A stretch of DNA of 64,000 nucleotides from Wuchereria bancrofti (lineage: Eukaryota > Nematoda > Chromadorea > Rhabditida > Onchocercidae). The translations under genes were made by a program, and so were the position numbers. Shown one piece after another: positions 49,175 to 62,781 of the stretch. The stretch lies in the NCBI GenBank assembly GCA_005281725.1, contig SSBO01000009.1, positions 9,683,438 to 9,747,437 of the forward strand. Direction: 5' to 3'. The first letter of the stretch is position 1, and each line of letters starts with the position of its first letter. Below the pieces are notes generated by a model, which ran no database searches, was not told the origin of the DNA, and was given only the letters and a program-made list of their open reading frames with translations.

Positions 49175-52100
49175 ATGGGAATAGTGATGTATTGGATACG
49201 TTATGTTATAACATATCGTAAAATTATTGCTTATATAGTATTATTCCTCTTTTTTTGTAATCTCATCTTGATTACACGATTTGTTGATTGGCATTTACCT
49301 TTACAACTAGCTAATAATCTGCAGGTATATTTTTAAATTATCTCTTTTTCTTTTTTTTTTTCCATTAAAGGAGCATTCGAGTTTTTAAAACATAATATTG
49401 TGATTGAAATTAGATTTAATTTGGCAGAGTTAAATTTCCAAAATAATTCCGTTTTTCAAATTTTCATTCTGAAATTTTGCACTCAAATTTCGTAAATTTC
49501 ATTTGAAATTATCTTTATTCAAATCGCTGGAGATAAATTTTAATTCTTAATACATATTTTGTACTGAATATGAATCTATAAATTTTAGTTTCGGAATTAA
49601 ATTTTTAGTAAAATTTTTTAGTCCATTTATGAAATTAAAGTTTTTGAATCCATTAAACGATTGTTTATAAATGTTAATAGTTATATCACTGCATCAATAT
49701 ATTATCATATTTATGGGTGATTGATATTTTGTAATTTAAGAAATAAACGATAAGAATAAATATGTTTTCATCTGTTCTTTGCAAATAAATTAAAACAAGT
49801 TTTCATTTACTAAATTAATTGGGGTAGATAAGGTGCAGGTATTAATAAAGAATTCCAAAATTGTATCTGCTACCAGTTAATTTTAATTTGTTTACTAATT
49901 TTATTTTATTTTTTATAAAAATGATAAATTGTTTCAGATATAAAATGTTAACGAATCAGATTTGATTTCTATTTGTTATGCTAATGATACTATAAATGTT
50001 ATTAATATTACAGTGATGTTAAATTAAGGATGGACTGAAAGTTAATTTAATAAAAATTAACTAAAGTGAAAGAAATTAAAAGGAATAAATAAATTATAAG
50101 CTAAAATTCATGTTAAGATACATGATGTTAATAAGCATAATTGATTTGCAGAATTATTTTTATTTAAGAATACCGACTGGATTGATAATGAAGAAATAGA
50201 TCAATCACAAATTATTGTTGACAAATTTTCATCATCATGTGAACTTCTCACTGAATCGTTGACAGTGAATGCTTTGTCCAGAATGAAAACAGAGGAGTGT
50301 CGCGCAAAAGCTCGTAATATTGTTTGTAATATTAATCAGCTTATACCTGATTCACTTCCGAATACCTGTCCAAAATATGGTTAGTTTATAGTATAATTAA
50401 AAGTATAATTTTTAAAAATAATTAAAAGTATGATACGATATAAAAGCATAATTTTTAAAAGTAATTAAAAACATAATATAGTATAATCATAATTAAAAAA
50501 CAAAACGAGAGAGGTTTCTAATGTTAATAGTATTTAGAGTGGTAGAACATCATGAATATGAGATAAATTTATTACTTAATGTTTATTTACAAATCTCTTA
50601 AGCTTAGGAAAACGTTTCTTATCCATGAAATGCACAATATTGTCCAAATAGATGAGAATATGTGAAATTTTATTTTTTCAAACAATTACGCTATGTTTTT
50701 TGAATTGTTAGAAATGTATTTTTGTTTGAATTCGAAATATTATTTGCTAAAAATTTTTTTTTTTATTTACTTATTTTTTTTTAAAACTGCATTTTGGTTA
50801 TTTTAGATGATAAGTTACGTGGTCATTATATGGGTTGTTTTAAAGATTCACTAAATTCTCGCCTTCTTAATGGTCATCATTACATATTTAAAAATAATTC
50901 ACCATTTTATTGTGTAAATATGTGCCTTCGAGCAGGTTATCATTTTGCAGGTTAGCATTTTGATTATACTTTTCATTTTTTTTCTTTTTTTTTTTTTTAA
51001 GCAATGAAAATAATTTTCTAATTGATACCATTCATAAACCAATTTTCTTGAATTCATCTATTTATAATATTTTTTCTAAATGGATTAAAATTTATCTGTG
51101 AAATTTGTAAATTCTATGATTATCTTGTTGTTTAGCTGTTGAATATCATGATGAATGTTTCTGTGGTGACACGTTGACAAATCTTGTTTCACTTCCAAAT
51201 ATATCATGTGAACAATATCACTGTAATGATAATGATAATAACTTGTTTTGTGGTGGTTATAATGCAGCTGCTGTTTATCGTACCGGTGTAATTGGTAAGA
51301 ATTGTTCAATTTTAATATTTTTCATAAATAATTAAAATTTCTATACACATTATTGAGAAGCATTTATTTTAACTAATGCTAAAGAAGGATTATTTTTTTT
51401 ATATATAGCTTATTTTGCTATACAAGATAATTTCTTTGTTAATTGAAAACAAATAAAAAGAATGGTGGAGTGAGAAAGAAAATTAAAATTAACAACGATA
51501 AAAACAAGAAAAGAAAAGTGTAAGTAAATAAGGTGGTAAAATTAGCAGTAAAACTATGATATAAGAGGCAAATTAAGATAGTAAAAAATTACGGTATGAA
51601 TTAAATTTAAAATTATAGATTAGAATGGAATGATCTACTTATAGTTAGTATTAGAAATGAACTTAGTAGCCATATTTTAAAAGATATGAAGTAGGATAGG
51701 GAAGAAAAATAAGAGTTTTGATTTAATGAAATGATAATTTTATGTTTATCAATTGCAATGATGAAAAAAATAATGGAACAATAGAAATTCATACTAATGT
51801 TAGAAAAAGTTTTTAAAAACATATTGATAAGAATATAAATTTATAATTTTTGAATATAAGAAAGTGTTATGCAAATAAATTATATGTATATTATTTTGGA
51901 TTTCAAAAAATTATGGATGAGGATTATCGCTATCGTAGTTATTAATGTGAGCAAAACACTTTTATTATGATATGGTATTTTTTTTTAGAAAAACCATTGT
52001 TGGTAATTAATTATACTAAACCAGATGATACTGTGCCAAATGTGCAAATTTTATTTCTTTTGCAATTGAATGGACGAAATATTCGTCAGGTAAGTTGAGA

Positions 52101-55100
52101 AAAGATTTGAGATTGATTAGTTATGTTATAAGTGAAATTTAAAATAATTCTAAATGTAAGAAATTTTTGTGGAATTTATCTTAAAAGTTAATTGATCGCA
52201 ATTGATAACAGTTGCTGATTAATATTTTATTATTTTATCTTTTTTTCCTGTGGTGCATATTTTTATTTGTTCATTTTACATAAATTCAATTTCATCTCTT
52301 AAATTTATTAATTGAAGCTTTTTTTTTCAGGTGAATCGTTTGTTTCGAATTATTTATTCACCAAAGCATTATTATATAATACATGTTGATAGCCGACAAC
52401 AGTATATGTTTGAGGGTATTTTTTTTTTTTGAAAGAAGTTAAGGAATCACTGTGATTTTTTAATACTTGTCATTTTTTTTTTCTTTTTTGAAAATTTGAG
52501 CATCTCTTTATTGTTTTCTATGATTTTTCTATTTTTGCTTTGTTATGAATGTAGTATTATTAGAAATTTCTAAGGTTTTTGTTTTAAATTCAGGTTAGAA
52601 TATTAAACATCTTAAACTTTCTCAACTCTTTATTCTCTGATTGATTCATGTTTAAGTTTTGTTTTTTTTTTTTTTTATTGTAGGAATGAAGGAACTTGTT
52701 GCCATTGTCCACAGAGCTGGTTACAAGAATGTTTATTTGATGGAAAAACGTTATGCAACGATTTGGGCAGGTGCTACATTATTATCTATGATTTTGGAAG
52801 TGCTAAAAACAGCTTTGTATACTCTGAATTGGAATAGTTGGGATTTCATGTTGAATTTAAGTGAAAGTAATTTTCCTATCCTTTCAATGGTTGAATTAGA
52901 ATTTCATCTAGCAAAGTATGTTTTTACCAAAATTTCAAATATTTTTTTTTTTTTGACTGAAGTATTCTTTTTAAAAAACTTCAAATATTTTTTTTTTGAC
53001 TGAAGTAGAGTTTTTTTTTTTCTTTTAATTGGTTTTACTTTTTTTTTGTTAAGTAATGTTTTAATGTTATAGTTACTTATTGAGTTAACTTAGTTTTTTC
53101 ATAGATCATTAATTTATTGAAAATTAATTTGTAGAAGTAAAGGGCGAATTTTTTTGAGTAATCACGGTTATGATACTGCGCGATTTATTCAAAAACAAGG
53201 ACTGGAATATGTTTTTATGCAATGTGAAAATCGAATGTGGCTTCTAATGAAACGGTTAATCATTTGTTGTTCTCTTTAAATATTAAAATTATGAAATTGA
53301 TATGAGAATATTTAATAAATGTGTCTGTTAATTTTATTACATAGACTAAAATTTTATAAGAATGACTTATTAAGATGGAGTAGCTCTATTGTTGTTATTT
53401 TACAAGTACCAGAATATTATCATTTTTGAATAATTATGAATGAATAAAGAAGAATGAATTATATGAAAGAAATAGTGAATGAAAAAAAAAGTGAAAAATT
53501 ATCAAAAATTTATATAGGATGAAATTTCCAAATTCGATTCGTTTCGATGGTGGCTCTGATTGGATTGTTATTAGTCGGGATTTTGCCGAATATGCTTTAT
53601 CTGATGAGGAATTACCCTTAAATTTTCGAAAATTTTTCGCTAATGTTCTGCTACCAGTTGAAACTTTTTTTCATACTGTAGGTGAATATTTATTTATTAT
53701 TTTGCATAATTGATACTTATAAATTGTAATAATATTTATCATAAATAATTGTCGAAAAATTAATTTCTTTTGAGTTCGTTCTATCTGGCTAACAAAAATG
53801 TCTTTCAAAAAAGATATTTCTTTATGTAAAAAAAAAAAATAATTTTGATAATTTTGACAATATTTGGAAATAATTTCTGTAGTTTTGCTACAGCTATCAT
53901 TCTGTTAATTTTTGTACTTTTTAATATAATTCTTGATGGGAACTTATTATAATATTATTTTTTTTATAGTATTAGGAGTTATTGATTAAATTTGGATTTT
54001 CTTTCCTTTTTTTGATAATTATATTAATTGTAAAAAAAACTACTATTTATAGCTAGCAGCTAATTCAAAATTTTGTATGCAAGTGGTGAAAGGAAATTTG
54101 CATTTGACAAACTGGAAACGTCGACAAGGTTGTCGTTGTGCAGCATTGAAAAAAATTGTGGATTGGTGTGGTTGTTCACCACTTGCTTTTCGATCATCTG
54201 ATATTTCGAAATTTTCACTTGAGGTATTGGTTTTTATGAATTTATGATTTTCTTTTTTTTTTTTGTTTTCAAATATAATTAGTTGAAAATTTTTTGTTTT
54301 TATTTATTTTTTAAATGTTAAAATTAGAAGAATTTTTTAAAGTGACAAATAATTTTTCAGACTGTCAAAAATAGAGTGGTATTTTTTGGTCGTAAATTTG
54401 ATTCAATGATAAGTCAACGAGCAATTGCAATTGCTGAAGCGCAAGCATTACGATTTACTGATAATATCAATGATAGCAACTTCAATCATCCATCATTTAA
54501 CAAATCCTGGACAAATGTTTATCTGTCACCGTTTGATCAGTCAGGTAATGCTTACAAATTAAAAATTGAAAAAAGAACCTTCGAAAAGGGAAAAGAAACT
54601 ATTTTTTTCTTCATTTTCATAAATGTTTTTTTTATCAAATAGAAAATTTGTTGATTTCTTCATGCTTAAATTAAATGGTAATATATTAATTTTTCTTTTA
54701 AATTTATTACTTTATTATAAACTGTTATAGAATTATTTGTATATCGAGAAAAAACTTATACTGTTTGACTTTTCAATTGTTCTTTTTTTTTATTCATCTT
54801 TTGATCATGCTAACAATAATATTCTGCAACAAGCTATTCCTATAAATTTAGTACAGTGAATCTTGAATGATAGCACAATACTATTGTGAAATATTAGGAT
54901 TTTATATTTTATTCCAACTGAATAATTTTCAGTTTTATATTTTGAACTTTTAAATGTTGAAATTGCTAATAAAACAATTTAAAATATTGAGCTTTTTTTT
55001 TTCATCTCATGGTTATCACAAATTAAATATAATAACTTACAAATTCTTTTTTTCTTCTTTTATTTATGCTTTTATTTAAAGGGATAAAATAGACTTATAG

Positions 55101-56244
55101 AGGAAAAGTTTAAATCTATATGGGTTATGATAAAAAAAAAAATAAAGAATAAAATTTTTTAGTGTTATTGGAAAATTTTGCTCGTGCATTATTGCCTTAT
55201 GAAATGAATGGAAATTGTTTATTTGGAAATCTTTCATCAATTATTGCTTATAAAGAAGACGATGAAGCAAATATTCAAAGTATATACAGATCATCGTATA
55301 AATGTAATAATAATGCAATTGAATTTATTCAAGTATTAGTAGAATCAATTAATTTGGTAAAATTTATGCATACAATTGTGGATGGTTACGAATTGATAAA
55401 TCTTGAAATTGGAACCGATTTTGATCTCAAAGAAGAAATTTTTCGGAAATATCATAATATTTTATCGGAGGTTTCTTACTTTTTTATTCTTTATATTTTT
55501 ATTTTTTGTATAAAAATTGAGAATTATTTATTCATTTAGCTATTTTTTTTTTTATAATTATTAATTGCTGTCATTTTATTATTACTGCATTTAAAAATTA
55601 TTATTGTAATAATCATTTCATTTTATTGATTTGTATATTATATTATCTTCATGTTAAAAATGCAGTTATTGAGTGGTATTATCAAATTACGTGAATATGA
55701 ATGAAATTATTTAAATTTAGCTAAATGAAATGGATATTTTTTGAAATATATTTTACATCTATCAAATTCATACTTATGAAAATAATTATTAATTTATTGA
55801 ATCATTCAGGAAGATACAATTTATGCAAAATTACAATGGCAAAGGATTGAATCGTTAGCAACATCTGTTCATCATAATTTCACAAGTCCTGAAATAATTG
55901 TGGAATGGAAGAATCCTTCAAATTTTATTATCAAACGGACAAAAATGAATTCATATAATTCCATGTTTGGTGGCCAATATACGGAATTATTTTCAAATGA
56001 AACAACACCTGGTGAATGGACTGTTGAATTTATTCATATGGAAGCTAATATTAGTACTATTATTAGTTCTGTAAAATTTATAATATTTTCAATAACTGAT
56101 AGAAATATTAATGATGATATAATATTTAAATATTTTCGTCGTATTGATTTTTGCTCAGAAGGTAACATTAACCAGTTGCCAAATTGTTTGGAAACATCAT
56201 GGAGTGCAAGTTTTCCGGATCTGAAATCTCATTTATTTCTTTGA
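49175..56244 (+). CDS. sqv-6: Peptide O-xylosyltransferase (GT14, WSC-containing; sqv-6 type)
   Basis: Thirteen exons: 49175-49324, 50169-50379, 50807-50950, 51136-51294, 51989-52089, 52331-52415, 52684-52915, 53135-53254, 53518-53677, 54053-54223, 54361-54544, 55163-55470, 55810-56244; phases agree, 819 residues. The enzyme transfers xylose from UDP-xylose to serine in proteoglycan cores, starting chondroitin and heparan sulfate chains in the Golgi. Residues about 17-37 form a type II signal anchor. A Cys-rich WSC domain spans about 121-221 (MGCFKDSLNSR, FYCVNMCLRAGYHFA, ECFCGD). The GT14 domain follows: YYIIHVDSRQQ, WDFMLNLSESNFPI, GRIFLSNHG, DGGSDWIVISRDFAEYA, LLPVETFFHT, LTNWKRRQGCRC, and IVDWCGCSPLAF. 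The C-terminal part matches the family's xylosyltransferase C-domain (GEWTVEFIHM). Length is close to nematode SQV-6 (about 800). Two short upstream ATGs precede the chosen start. Confidence 0.95.
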
Positions 56245-58500
56245 TCCTATTTTGTTATTGTTAAATTTCATCTTTTTTTTTTACTGTTTATATCATATTT
56301 ATAAATCTGAAAATTTATACATTGCATTTAGAATTTTGAAAAATTTTGTGAAATGTTAAAATATTTGATTTTTTGTTCTCTTTATCTGCTATTGCACAAT
56401 GCTCAATATTTTTTTCTTTTTTTATGCTTTTTATTTGGAAGTGTTTTATTTGTTTGATATTTATTTGATTAGTTGTTGAATATTCTTCCTACGTTTATTA
56501 AAGTTATCACATTTTTGCATTAAATTAATAGATATATTAATTATTTTGAAATTTTCTTCATTTTCCCTCTCTCTCTCTTTATCTCTCTCTCTCTTTGTTT
56601 CCTTTTCTTCTTATATTGTATGTTAAATTCAAATTTATGGATCAAATCAAAGTCAGTAAATTGGAGAAATTAAAATATGTCTAAACCAAAAAAAAAAAAA
56701 AACAAATTTGAGCATACATAATCAGATCTTCCATTTCAAGTTTAATTTTTGAATATATTGTTCATTTGTGATGCTAATTTATCTTATCATTATTGTATAG
56801 ATCAAATGAAATTCTTTTAATTTGTCAACAATCATGTAAACAAACGTAAATTTTCCTTAATGAAAAAAGATAAAAGACGACAAAAAAGCTTGATGAAATT
56901 AAAAATTGTTTGTTTAAAATTTTGGAATTTCAACATTTGCAATAATTAATCATTCATTTCATATTTAAAAAGAAATGAATAACACATACACTTATTGATC
57001 GAAATAATAAGTTTAATAATATTTCTTATGTAAATGAAAAATAGAAGCCAAATAAGTAAGTCCCTGAAAAAAGTAAAAAGGAAAAAATGATAGAAATAAG
57101 AAATTAAAAATAAGAATTTGGCTTTATGGTATGATTCATCATTAGTTTTCGTAGCTTTAATTAATCATATTAAAACAAATATTGAAGCTATTCATTTTCT
57201 CTTATTTTACTACAAATTATATTCTTCTCATAAGAGTCAAATTTGTAATTAATTTATTTGATCACAAATCTATCTTTTTTTTCGAGAAAAGGAAATGTTT
57301 ATAATAATAGTAATTATGAATAATAATTTCTTCTTCATTTTCAACCATTTTCTTTCCTGAAAATTTCGAAATTTTTAAATGTTTTCATTTAAATGTTTAA
57401 ATGCTTTAAATGCTTAGTTGTTTTCATTTAAATGTTTAAATGCTTCAAAAAATTCGAAAATTTTTGAAATTATTTTTTAAATAAAAGCATAGCCATACAG
57501 TAATCTTGGGATTATATTCCGTATTTAATGAATTTTAAAATTTTTTCATCGCCTTAAAAACCTAAAAAGATTTGTTTATTCCTTTCATTAGCATTATTTA
57601 TATATTCATTATTATTATTATTATTTTCATTGCTATTTTTGTTATTGTGATTATAATTATTATTAGTAGTACACTTCATCCATTTAAGAATTAATTACAA
57701 AAAAATTATAAAAATGATTTGCTTAAAAGTTGACTGAAGATTATTTTATTTGTGAAGCATTTTTTGTTTTTTTTTTCCCGTCATTCTTTTAGTTTTTGTT
57801 TATTTTTGTTAAAGAATCTTATAAGCCATCTTTTGAAAGCTTAATGGGAATATTTTAAAGATTTAATTTTAAACTTTTGCCATCTTAAATCTTAGTATAC
57901 TTTCGAATTATATTTGTCGTTTGTTTTCATTTTTTTTCTTTTTTCATTTTTTCAAATAAAAATTTATTGTCTTGAATTCAAGAAAAAAGCTCTCTTTCTC
58001 TTTCTTCTTCTCTCTTTCTCCTTCTCTCTCTCTCTCTCATTTACAGGAATTACCTTTTCCATCAATTAAAGAAAAAGGAAAAAAAGGCGCAAAAAGATCG
58101 GCAATGAATGTTATGTTTAAGTTATATTTACCCCAAAATATTACTTAATAGGTGGTTAAGAAAAAAAAAATAAATTAATCAGTAATTAATTGGTAATTAA
58201 ATAAACTTGTTTATACCGGAATTGCATTTACGGAAAAATGAAATCAATTTTAAATACTTTTGTATGTAATATCCGACATAACAACTACTACTGATTATTT
58301 TGTTATGTCGAAGTTAAATTATTTATCCAAAAAATAGAATAAATTATTAACTGCTCCCTTACATATCAAAAAATGGGCAACTGATATTGATTATATTTAT
58401 CATATTGGAATTTTATTTTCTCTAAAAATGGAACAGATGTTGGTTCTTTTATTATTTCAGAATTACATATTTATACGGATAACAAGATTATATTAAGAAA
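56245..58500. other. 3' flank of the xylosyltransferase gene
   Basis: A+T-rich DNA with CT microsatellites near 56567-56594 and 57990-58038. A possible isolated exon at 58047-58148 is listed separately. Nothing else looks coding. Confidence 0.5.
58047..58148 (+). other. Candidate orphan terminal exon (33 codons plus stop)
   Basis: A strong pyrimidine-rich acceptor (CTCTCTCATTTACAG) is followed by an open frame, ELPFPSIKEKGKKGAKRS through FKLYLPQNIT, then TAA. Composition is less A+T-biased than the flanks. No partner exon was found; it could be an alternative 3' exon of the xylosyltransferase gene or part of an undetected gene. Chance is also possible. Confidence 0.25.
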
Positions 58501-59569
58501 AAAAAAACAAAAAAAGAGGATGAAAACATAAATCATAATAAATAATTTATGGAGTGCAAAAAAAAAAAAAAAGAAAAGTGATAAAAATTTTCTTTCATTA
58601 CAAATTTTTTATTATTATTGTTATTACAAAATTTATTCTAAATTTTATAATTTGACAGCGATAAACAAAAGTGAAAGAAAACTTTTAATAATTGATAATT
58701 TAATAAAACTTTCTCAACAAAATTTAATAAGAAAAATTATCAATTAAAAATTGACTTATATATTTGTTTAAAAGAAGAAAAAAATTAATCATTAAAACAA
58801 AAAAAAAAGAAATAGAAAAAATATGAAGAAAAAAAGGAAAATAAATATTTTCATTTTACATTTTTCTCTTCAATATTCTCTAAATGCATATAGATATATA
58901 CAAATATAAATATAATTTTTAATATTATCAAATTCATTCTTCATTTTCCTCTTAATGTGAAAATTCTAAAAAGTGAAAACTTTTCCAAAATGATTTGAAA
59001 TAATGTTAAATTTGGAATTTTGTCCTTGCCCTCAAAAGCTGTGAAATTTGCATAAATTTAGGTCAAGTATTGATATTTGCATCATTCTAATACTATCGCA
59101 TTCAACGATCATCATCATCAATTTTAACATTGAGCCTTTCTCTTTCCCTCTCTCTCTCTCTCCCTCTCTCTCTCTCTCTCTTTCTCTTTGCCTCTTTCTA
59201 CCACTTTGTGAAATTTACATTGAGCCTAATCCTAAATATATAATTCCCAAAAGGTTAAGGCTTTTTATACCAAAAGTCATCGACCCTATCCTATTAAATT
59301 TTTCATTCATTTAAATTCTTTTACATTGCTCAATAAATGGAGCATTAATAATATTTGGCAAATCTTTTTACATCCCTATGAAAGATTATTTTATTAATTC
59401 ATTTTAGGCTAATAATTTAATAAATTTATATTATTTATGAAAAATAAAAAACAAATTTATCGAAAAATAGAAAATTTGTATATGACAAATTTATAATTAT
59501 CCTTGCGTACATATATATTTAAATATTTAAGTATTTCGATTATTCATAAATTTATAATTATCCTTACTT
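58501..59569. repeat. 1069 bp direct duplication, copy A (before N gap)
   Basis: Matches 59571-60639 at an offset of 1070 bp. The only difference I saw is G at 58893 versus T at 59963. Copy A ends exactly at the N at 59570, which strongly suggests an assembly join. Confidence 0.95.
59149..59190. repeat. CT microsatellite (copied at 60219-60260)
   Basis: CT-rich run inside the duplicated segment; the identical tract in copy B gives identical, non-coding open frames. Confidence 0.85.
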
Positions 59570-59570
59570 N
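59570..59570. other. Assembly gap (single N)
   Basis: A single N separates the two copies of the 1069 bp segment. Confidence 0.95.
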
Positions 59571-60639
59571 AAAAAAACAAAAAAAGAGGATGAAAACATA
59601 AATCATAATAAATAATTTATGGAGTGCAAAAAAAAAAAAAAAGAAAAGTGATAAAAATTTTCTTTCATTACAAATTTTTTATTATTATTGTTATTACAAA
59701 ATTTATTCTAAATTTTATAATTTGACAGCGATAAACAAAAGTGAAAGAAAACTTTTAATAATTGATAATTTAATAAAACTTTCTCAACAAAATTTAATAA
59801 GAAAAATTATCAATTAAAAATTGACTTATATATTTGTTTAAAAGAAGAAAAAAATTAATCATTAAAACAAAAAAAAAAGAAATAGAAAAAATATGAAGAA
59901 AAAAAGGAAAATAAATATTTTCATTTTACATTTTTCTCTTCAATATTCTCTAAATGCATATATATATATACAAATATAAATATAATTTTTAATATTATCA
60001 AATTCATTCTTCATTTTCCTCTTAATGTGAAAATTCTAAAAAGTGAAAACTTTTCCAAAATGATTTGAAATAATGTTAAATTTGGAATTTTGTCCTTGCC
60101 CTCAAAAGCTGTGAAATTTGCATAAATTTAGGTCAAGTATTGATATTTGCATCATTCTAATACTATCGCATTCAACGATCATCATCATCAATTTTAACAT
60201 TGAGCCTTTCTCTTTCCCTCTCTCTCTCTCTCCCTCTCTCTCTCTCTCTCTTTCTCTTTGCCTCTTTCTACCACTTTGTGAAATTTACATTGAGCCTAAT
60301 CCTAAATATATAATTCCCAAAAGGTTAAGGCTTTTTATACCAAAAGTCATCGACCCTATCCTATTAAATTTTTCATTCATTTAAATTCTTTTACATTGCT
60401 CAATAAATGGAGCATTAATAATATTTGGCAAATCTTTTTACATCCCTATGAAAGATTATTTTATTAATTCATTTTAGGCTAATAATTTAATAAATTTATA
60501 TTATTTATGAAAAATAAAAAACAAATTTATCGAAAAATAGAAAATTTGTATATGACAAATTTATAATTATCCTTGCGTACATATATATTTAAATATTTAA
60601 GTATTTCGATTATTCATAAATTTATAATTATCCTTACTT
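59571..60639. repeat. 1069 bp direct duplication, copy B (after N gap)
   Basis: Second copy, starting directly after the N and continuing without a break into unique sequence at 60640. Confidence 0.95.
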
Positions 60640-60965
60640 ACATATTATACACATACGTATTTAAATATCTAAGTATCTCAATCATTTTATATTCTCTAAT
60701 CAATTAATCATAATTGAATACATACATACTTAAACATTTAAGTATTTCAATTATTCTATATTCTTTATTCAATCAATCATAATTGAATACATATATACTT
60801 AAATATTCAAGTATTGCAGTTATTCTATATTCACTTAAACATTTAAGTATTTCAATTATTCTATATTCTTTATTCATTTAATCATAATTGAATACATATA
60901 TACTTAAATATTCAAGTATTTCAATTATTCTATATTCTTTATTCAATTAATTATAATTGAAATAA
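60590..60965. repeat. ~69 bp A+T-rich tandem repeat
   Basis: Copies contain CATAATTGAATACATATATA, CTTAAATATTTAAGTATTTC and AATTATTCTATATTCTTTATT. CATAATTGAATAC recurs near 60709 and 60778 (69 bp), then near 60882 after a copy carrying an internal extra half-unit. The internal CTTAAATATTTAAG is palindromic. Confidence 0.8.
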
Positions 60966-62781
60966 TTATGACAAAAAAAAAAATATTCTAATTCTATGTG
61001 TAATAATCATTTGTAAAGAAAGAAAAAGCAAAAACGCCAATTTCATCCTTTTTTTTCTTTAATTTATAAGCATTGTTTGTTTGATCAAACAGTGATAAAC
61101 AAATATTTGTCCAGAATTTGTTAAAATGATAACAAATGATTTGCTATCACTGATACTATTTGATAAAATGTTCTTTAGCAATAGAAATAGTTTGTTAATA
61201 TATCATTGGATGATTACTTTATTTATTATACTTTATTATATGTAATATAATTAAGTTATTCATTATTGTTTTTCACTCAGTTTGTTTTAACATTATTTCA
61301 ATCATATTGAATAAAATAAAAAATAAAATTTTGTAGCATTAATAATAATTAAGTTATGATGAAAAAATATCACAATCAAAATATGAATGAATCAATTAAA
61401 ATTAAATTTGATTAAAATACAAATTATTAGAGACAAAAAGTTTTGCATATTGATTTTATTCCATAATAATGACAATGATAATGATAATAATGAAGTGATA
61501 ATGTTAATGATAATAATAACAGTGACAAGTGATAAACAAATAATTGTTACATCCGTGAATAATTATCCAGTTATGAACATATGCTAATTTCCTCTTCTTT
61601 AAACAATAGAATTCTATAAATTAATTAATTACACATAAATAGAAATATTACATTTGAAATTAAAAAGAAGATTTTTAATTTTATGAATTAAGATAAAATT
61701 ATTCATTATTTTTATATATCTATTTGAATTCTAATATAAACTTGCAAATCATACAATTATCTATTACAACCCTTGCTACTATCATCAAATTTAATTATTT
61801 ATCTATTAAAAAGAAAATTAAATTCTTTTCAATTTCAAATAATTAAACTTATAAGCTTAAATTAGCAGTATTCCTTTTTTTTTTTCTTTTTTTATATAAA
61901 AGAAATTATACTTTGATCTTTCATTGAAATAAAAATTTTCTCATTTTCCTCGTCTTTTTCCTATTATGCTCACATATGCTTCTTGTTAAGGCCAAAATAA
62001 TTCCAACAAAAAATTGGCCAAGATTTGGAAATGATTTACAAATTGCTTGGCTAATTTTATCTTTTAGGCTATGCATTTTTTGAAATTTTTCATAGCCTAT
62101 TAACATAAAAGTTGGTGAAATTGTTTTAATTTAGGAAAAGAATTCAATTTCAAACTACAATTAAGCTTTTTTTTATGTCTTTCCTTTTCTCTTTTTATGT
62201 GATTTTAAATGTTTGTAATTTTTTCCTTAGGCTTAAAAATAAATTAAAACCATCATTACATTTCTATAAACTATAAAATAAATCATTTCACATAATTATT
62301 AATTTCTTATATTATTAAAAAACAAACAAATATTATTGGGAAATATTGTCATTTCATCCTTTTCATTTTTTTTTTTGCTAAAAAAAATATTTTTACAATT
62401 TTTTATTTATTTTTCCATTTCTTCTTCTTCCTATTTAGTGCTTTTCCTTCTTCTCCATCTTATCATTTCCTTTTTGAAATTTTTTTTTAAAAGAAAAGAA
62501 ACCAATGCCTAGAATTTTCCATTTGTTGCTATCAAATTTGAAATTAATTGAGTCAATAGATTTCTTTTTTTTCCATTTTGCATTCATCATATTAATAATA
62601 AATAATAAATGGATAAAAATGCTTTTCTCTCTTTTCACTGCTTCATCTTGTCACCTCTTGTCACCTTCCATGTCATCTCTGTCTCTTGTCATAAAATTTC
62701 ATGAAATATGACAGCACCGTCAAATAATTATATAGAATAATCCATTTTGACAAGGGAAAGACAGCGCTAGTTTAAACGAAT
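60966..62781. other. A+T-rich region with one small minus-strand ORF
   Basis: Mostly low-complexity sequence, including a GAT/AAT tract near 61465-61515. The only segment with protein-like complexity is the minus-strand frame at 61921-62106, listed separately. Confidence 0.45.
61921..62106 (-). CDS. Small hypothetical ORF (61 aa)
   Basis: Frame reading MLIGYEKFQKMHSLKDK..., then SFPNLGQFFVGIILALTRSI and a basic tail NRKKTRKMRK. Amino-acid use is more varied than in neighbouring chance frames, with a possible short membrane helix. No homologue recognised, no clear acceptor before the ATG, and no partner exon. It may be an exon fragment, a decayed gene or chance. Confidence 0.25.
   Translation of the reverse strand: MLIGYEKFQKMHSLKDKISQAICKSFPNLGQFFVGIILALTRSICEHNRKKTRKMRKFLFQ

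Noticed and set aside
59048..60384. Two identical 88-codon frames
   Set aside because: Same non-coding sequence in the duplicated segment, with a Ser/Leu run from the CT microsatellite.
60590..60965. CRISPR-like regular array
   Set aside because: The repeats are contiguous tandem units without unique spacers, in a eukaryotic A+T-rich background.
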